From NCBI GenBank assembly GCA_016165875.1, contig JABBOT010000017.1, positions 1,279,330 to 1,343,329 on the forward strand: a stretch of 64,000 nucleotides of DNA. Reading direction: 5' to 3'. The notes beneath the pieces were generated by a model. The model searched no databases. It was not told the origin of the DNA and worked only from the letters and a program-made list of their open reading frames with translations. Origin of the DNA: Acanthopleura granulata. Its lineage: Eukaryota; Mollusca; Polyplacophora; Chitonida; Chitonidae. Position 1 is the stretch's first letter, and each line of letters opens with the position of its first letter. Below are positions 60,666 to 64,000 of the stretch, piece after piece. The position numbers were made by a program, and so were the translations under genes.

Positions 60666-63600
60666 ACACACATCGGTATGGTTTGACGGTATTTAATTTC
60701 TTGGGAAAAGAAGTAAAAAATAGCAATGGAGGTATTTTGAGATTCCCATCTTTCTGGTCTTTTTGCACTGAGGCTATTCATGTATCCCTGTACCTTAATG
60801 TTAGTGGATTTTTATTTCTAATGATATAAATGGCGTCCGATGTGTACATGTGGGCATATTCGACATTTTCAAGAATAATTGTGAAATACCTGGCATGTAC
60901 ATATATGTCATCCGTTTTGTCTGTCCGTTATATTTTATTCATGTTTCATGACAATTTTTATTGAATTTTATAAGGCAATTCTGATAATTTAGTTAATTAT
61001 TAGATCGACTGCTGGCCCTTACTGAAAATTTCATCCTTTTGTTCTGAAACAAGAGCAACATGTTAAACATGTAGTCGGAAATATGAAACGCATGGAAAAT
61101 GGCTAAGAAAAGACGTTTTGTTTAACAGTGATTGGTTGTTTTATTGCCTCCCTTGAAGGTATCATCTCGGCCGGGAACTATTTGGTTGGACAACACGCAA
61201 TGCAAATTTTGCCAACATTACTGACTGACGCTGGTGTGGTGTCTCACCAACCAGACGCCTGCAAGTTGTTAGCATCGCTAGAACAACCTCTTTCCACTTT
61301 GCATTGGCCTTCATGCAAATCTTATGTGAACAATATTTAATATGTATTAAGAAGGTACATGTATTAAGAACGATACCAACACAAAAAATTATTAAAAAAA
61401 AAAAAAAAAAACTTCCTGATCCGGCAGAGTGTCTGTGCACTGATCGAAGGGTCCACAAAGCCCATAGTGAAATTCAAACAAAGTATGGAATTGAATGCGT
61501 TTATCTTCCCTCAAAAGACCCTCTGAAAATAAATGACTCTTTTTAAACCTATACATTTAGTTGTACATGTGAGTGATCTTAGTTCAGTTAAAACTTTTCT
61601 TTCACTTTAAGGGTGGGCAACACAATGAATCGACTGGACTCAAAGCGGTTTATGGCAAGAGTTTCTCAGTACAACACGTTCTCAGTACCATTACCGCGCT
61701 AGGCACAGAAGACTGATATTCATTTCTGTAACTTATTTTGATGCCATTTTACTGATAATGATGGGATTCCATTGAAATGTAGGACAATCATTAACCACTT
61801 CCATTTTAATCCTTGTTAATTTAAATGTGGGAAACATTACACTGCTTTTGCATTTGATTTTGTCTATTTTCGAAAGACATTTACGCCTGAAAACAGTTTT
61901 AAAAGTTCTCGATGAATCTGTATGCGAAACATCATCCACGCCTGATTTTGGTTTGACAGCTTATACAAATGTTCGGCACTGGTGTAAAGAAGAAAGGGAA
62001 TGAAAGCTTCCACCCAATGATACCAGAGTTGTTCTGAGGAAGCTTGCGATTGGATTATAAATAAATGAAGGTGTTGTCCAGTGAAAGAATGACTAAGGAT
62101 GCCGTTAGCAAGCGAATAGTCCTAGAAAATGACAACGACCAGTTCCTACTTTCACTGTACATGCATGTATATTCTTACTAAGTTTGATCCACGACTCGTC
62201 AAGAAGGATATAACAATGAGTAACGTTTTGTTAAAAATATTGGAGCGAAAACACTATTGCCAGACTAATAAGAACCTTGGAAAAGGCGTATCTAAAATAT
62301 GTTCACTAATTTTTAGAGATTTTACCAAGAAAACTGCTTTATTTTTCGGTTGTAATGCCAGCTTTATTTTGTTTCATTTTATTTTCTGTGCATAACAGCA
62401 GGGTATCTGTTTTACATGCAATTAGCTTTACTTATAATATTATATCCCCATAGAATAAATGAAAATTCAGGATCAAGCTTGTCCTCATTTCTTATACCAA
62501 CATATGGTCTATGAAACTCGCCTTATAATGTTGAGATTTACGTGTGCTGTTCTTGGTAAAAGGCAAAATATTGCAAAATGTTTACATATTTATCAGATAC
62601 TTACCGTTTTTTATATTATCTTTATTGTATTCCGGATTTCTTCTCTTTTAACATTGGCTGGAAATCCACTAACAATCAAGGTAACATGTGATCGTATTTC
62701 TGCCTCCTTGACAACCAATTTTTGTAAACCGCGCATGTCCTATCTTAGTCGCACTCAGAATAACAGGACTGGCTTTTTTTACATTTTCCATTTTTGACAT
62801 GCGGTCAGTTTCATGAATTACCTTGGGGGACTTCAATAGATGTGGTCACTCTGAAGTGTGTTTGTAACGGACAGCTGTTGCTCTGAGAGGGCCTTTGTTT
62901 TCATACTGTGTTATCTATTTCGATCTTCGTAATGTTTACTTTCCGCTTGAGAATTTTTGCCCGAGAGGAATGCAAACGATCAGGACCGTGAATTGGCTAG
63001 CCAAGTGATTTTGCCATCATGATTTCTTGAGATTATTGCAAGAATAGACAATCGGTTTTACACATGATCTCGTCGTTGAAGGTTATCTTTACAAAAAAGG
63101 AACTTTTAAACTGTTAATTCCTTTCTTATATCGTTAAAAATAAATGGCTCCATAAGATGAGCAACACTGACGGTAGTTAGAGTACAGATAAACTCCTGTG
63201 CTTTTTCTACACCGTTTCTGTCTTAACTGGCCAGTAGCTCCAGACCAATGAGGTCCTGTGTTTGACCCCACCTTTTGCTAGTTGGACCGCAACTGTTTTC
63301 ATGCTTGGGGTTTTAGCTGTGAGAATTCCAATCGTCTCTTCTGTAAATATTCACTTATAACCATGAACGTCCCTATGCGCTTATAAATAGTCATAAGTTC
63401 AGTGATTCTTGTAAATAAATTTGATTTGATTACATCGGTAAACTAGTCTTTGTGCTGGAGGCTGGGTTTGTTTTGCATAACAACTGAGCGCATTTGAAAC
63501 TACACAAGAGTAGATACAACACGATGTTTACGACATAAACTTTGCGGATATTTGGAACGTACAGAGTTTCGAAACAATAACTCCGTTGCTGCTAGATGTT

Positions 63601-64000
63601 TAAAATTTCATTCGCAGCGCTTAACGTCCTTGCTAAAATATCGCCTTTAAACGTAATTTTCTTTCTCGCTCTATTCCACCGGCCACTGGTCAGTGAGGTG
63701 AAGTTCAGTCGTCTTATTAAATATCATATTAAATGTGTGTCAAGTGACCTTGGACAACAGTAAAAGTCAAAACACAGGTAAGTGTTGCAAGATCGGAAAA
63801 CCCAATGCATTTACATGCACCTGTCGTCTCTATGTTCTGTGGTTATTAGTTAGCTGGTCAAAGCATTTCACAGAACAAATGCACTTGTACATCTCCGCTA
63901 TAACACAGATGTCAAAATCACGGCTGTTATTTCTCCTCGTAGTGTTTGGGAAATGATGAAAGTTATAAAGTCACAGTGGTGCTGAATGCTATCCTACATT
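60666..64000. other. No supported gene to the window end
   Basis: A poly-A run at about 61393-61410. A weak tRNA-B-box-like phrase (gtgtttgaccccacc) near 63260 could belong to an old SINE. The small frame ending at 63956 has a signal-like start (SRLLFLLVVFG) but stops at once. Confidence 0.4.

Noticed and set aside
63240..63300. tRNA gene
   Set aside because: A B-box-like phrase is present but no cloverleaf can be drawn; at most an old SINE head.

Overview
The window is from an animal genome, most likely a lophotrochozoan (mollusc or close relative). The bases for this are sparse intron-split coding, no bacterial-style gene packing, and many copies of a tRNA-headed SINE whose tail reads as the motif tacgccgtactc. 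There is also an RNase H-bearing non-LTR retrotransposon whose 3' end runs into ATTC repeats. I cannot name the species.

Only one host gene can be reconstructed with real confidence. It is on the + strand, with coding exons at 43303-43354, 53997-54147, 56045-56196, 57272-57422 and 58497-58701. All four introns have GT/AG borders and the reading phase is kept throughout. The conceptual product has 236 residues: a signal peptide, a 12-cysteine ectodomain and a hydrophobic C-terminus that looks like a GPI-attachment signal. The cysteine spacing recalls the insect 27-kDa haemolymph glycoprotein family (DUF1397); this is a suggestion from memory and was not searched. A second signal-peptide exon of the same coding length (52 nt) and the same splice phase lies at 27298-27349, so there may be an alternative first exon or a decayed or partial paralogue.

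Layout. 1-16 kb: intergenic DNA with SINEs, inverted-repeat elements (8.0-9.8 kb), a degenerate 60-65 bp tandem array (12.5-13.3 kb) and one possible terminal exon on the minus strand (4.88-5.14 kb). 16.5-20.7 kb: a LINE insertion on the minus strand bounded by a 13-bp target-site duplication. It keeps its 5' end with two ~77-bp monomers, but the segment joining ORF1 to the reverse transcriptase, including the endonuclease, is gone, and it carries a stop and frameshifts. 21.1-22.0 kb: three head-to-tail units of a ~365-bp repeat that is also scattered through the rest of the window. 22-43 kb: mostly unique or old repeat DNA, the orphan signal exon, an inverted SINE pair at 35.0-35.4 kb and a GC-richer island at 36.5-36.95 kb with coding potential. 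43.3-58.8 kb: the five-exon gene; its 10.6-kb first intron holds several SINEs, a GT microsatellite, a C-rich tract and six near-identical 96-bp minisatellite units. 58.8-64 kb: intergenic, with one more dispersed-repeat copy.

Most long open frames in the window overlap repeats or have no splice or compositional support, and I left them out.
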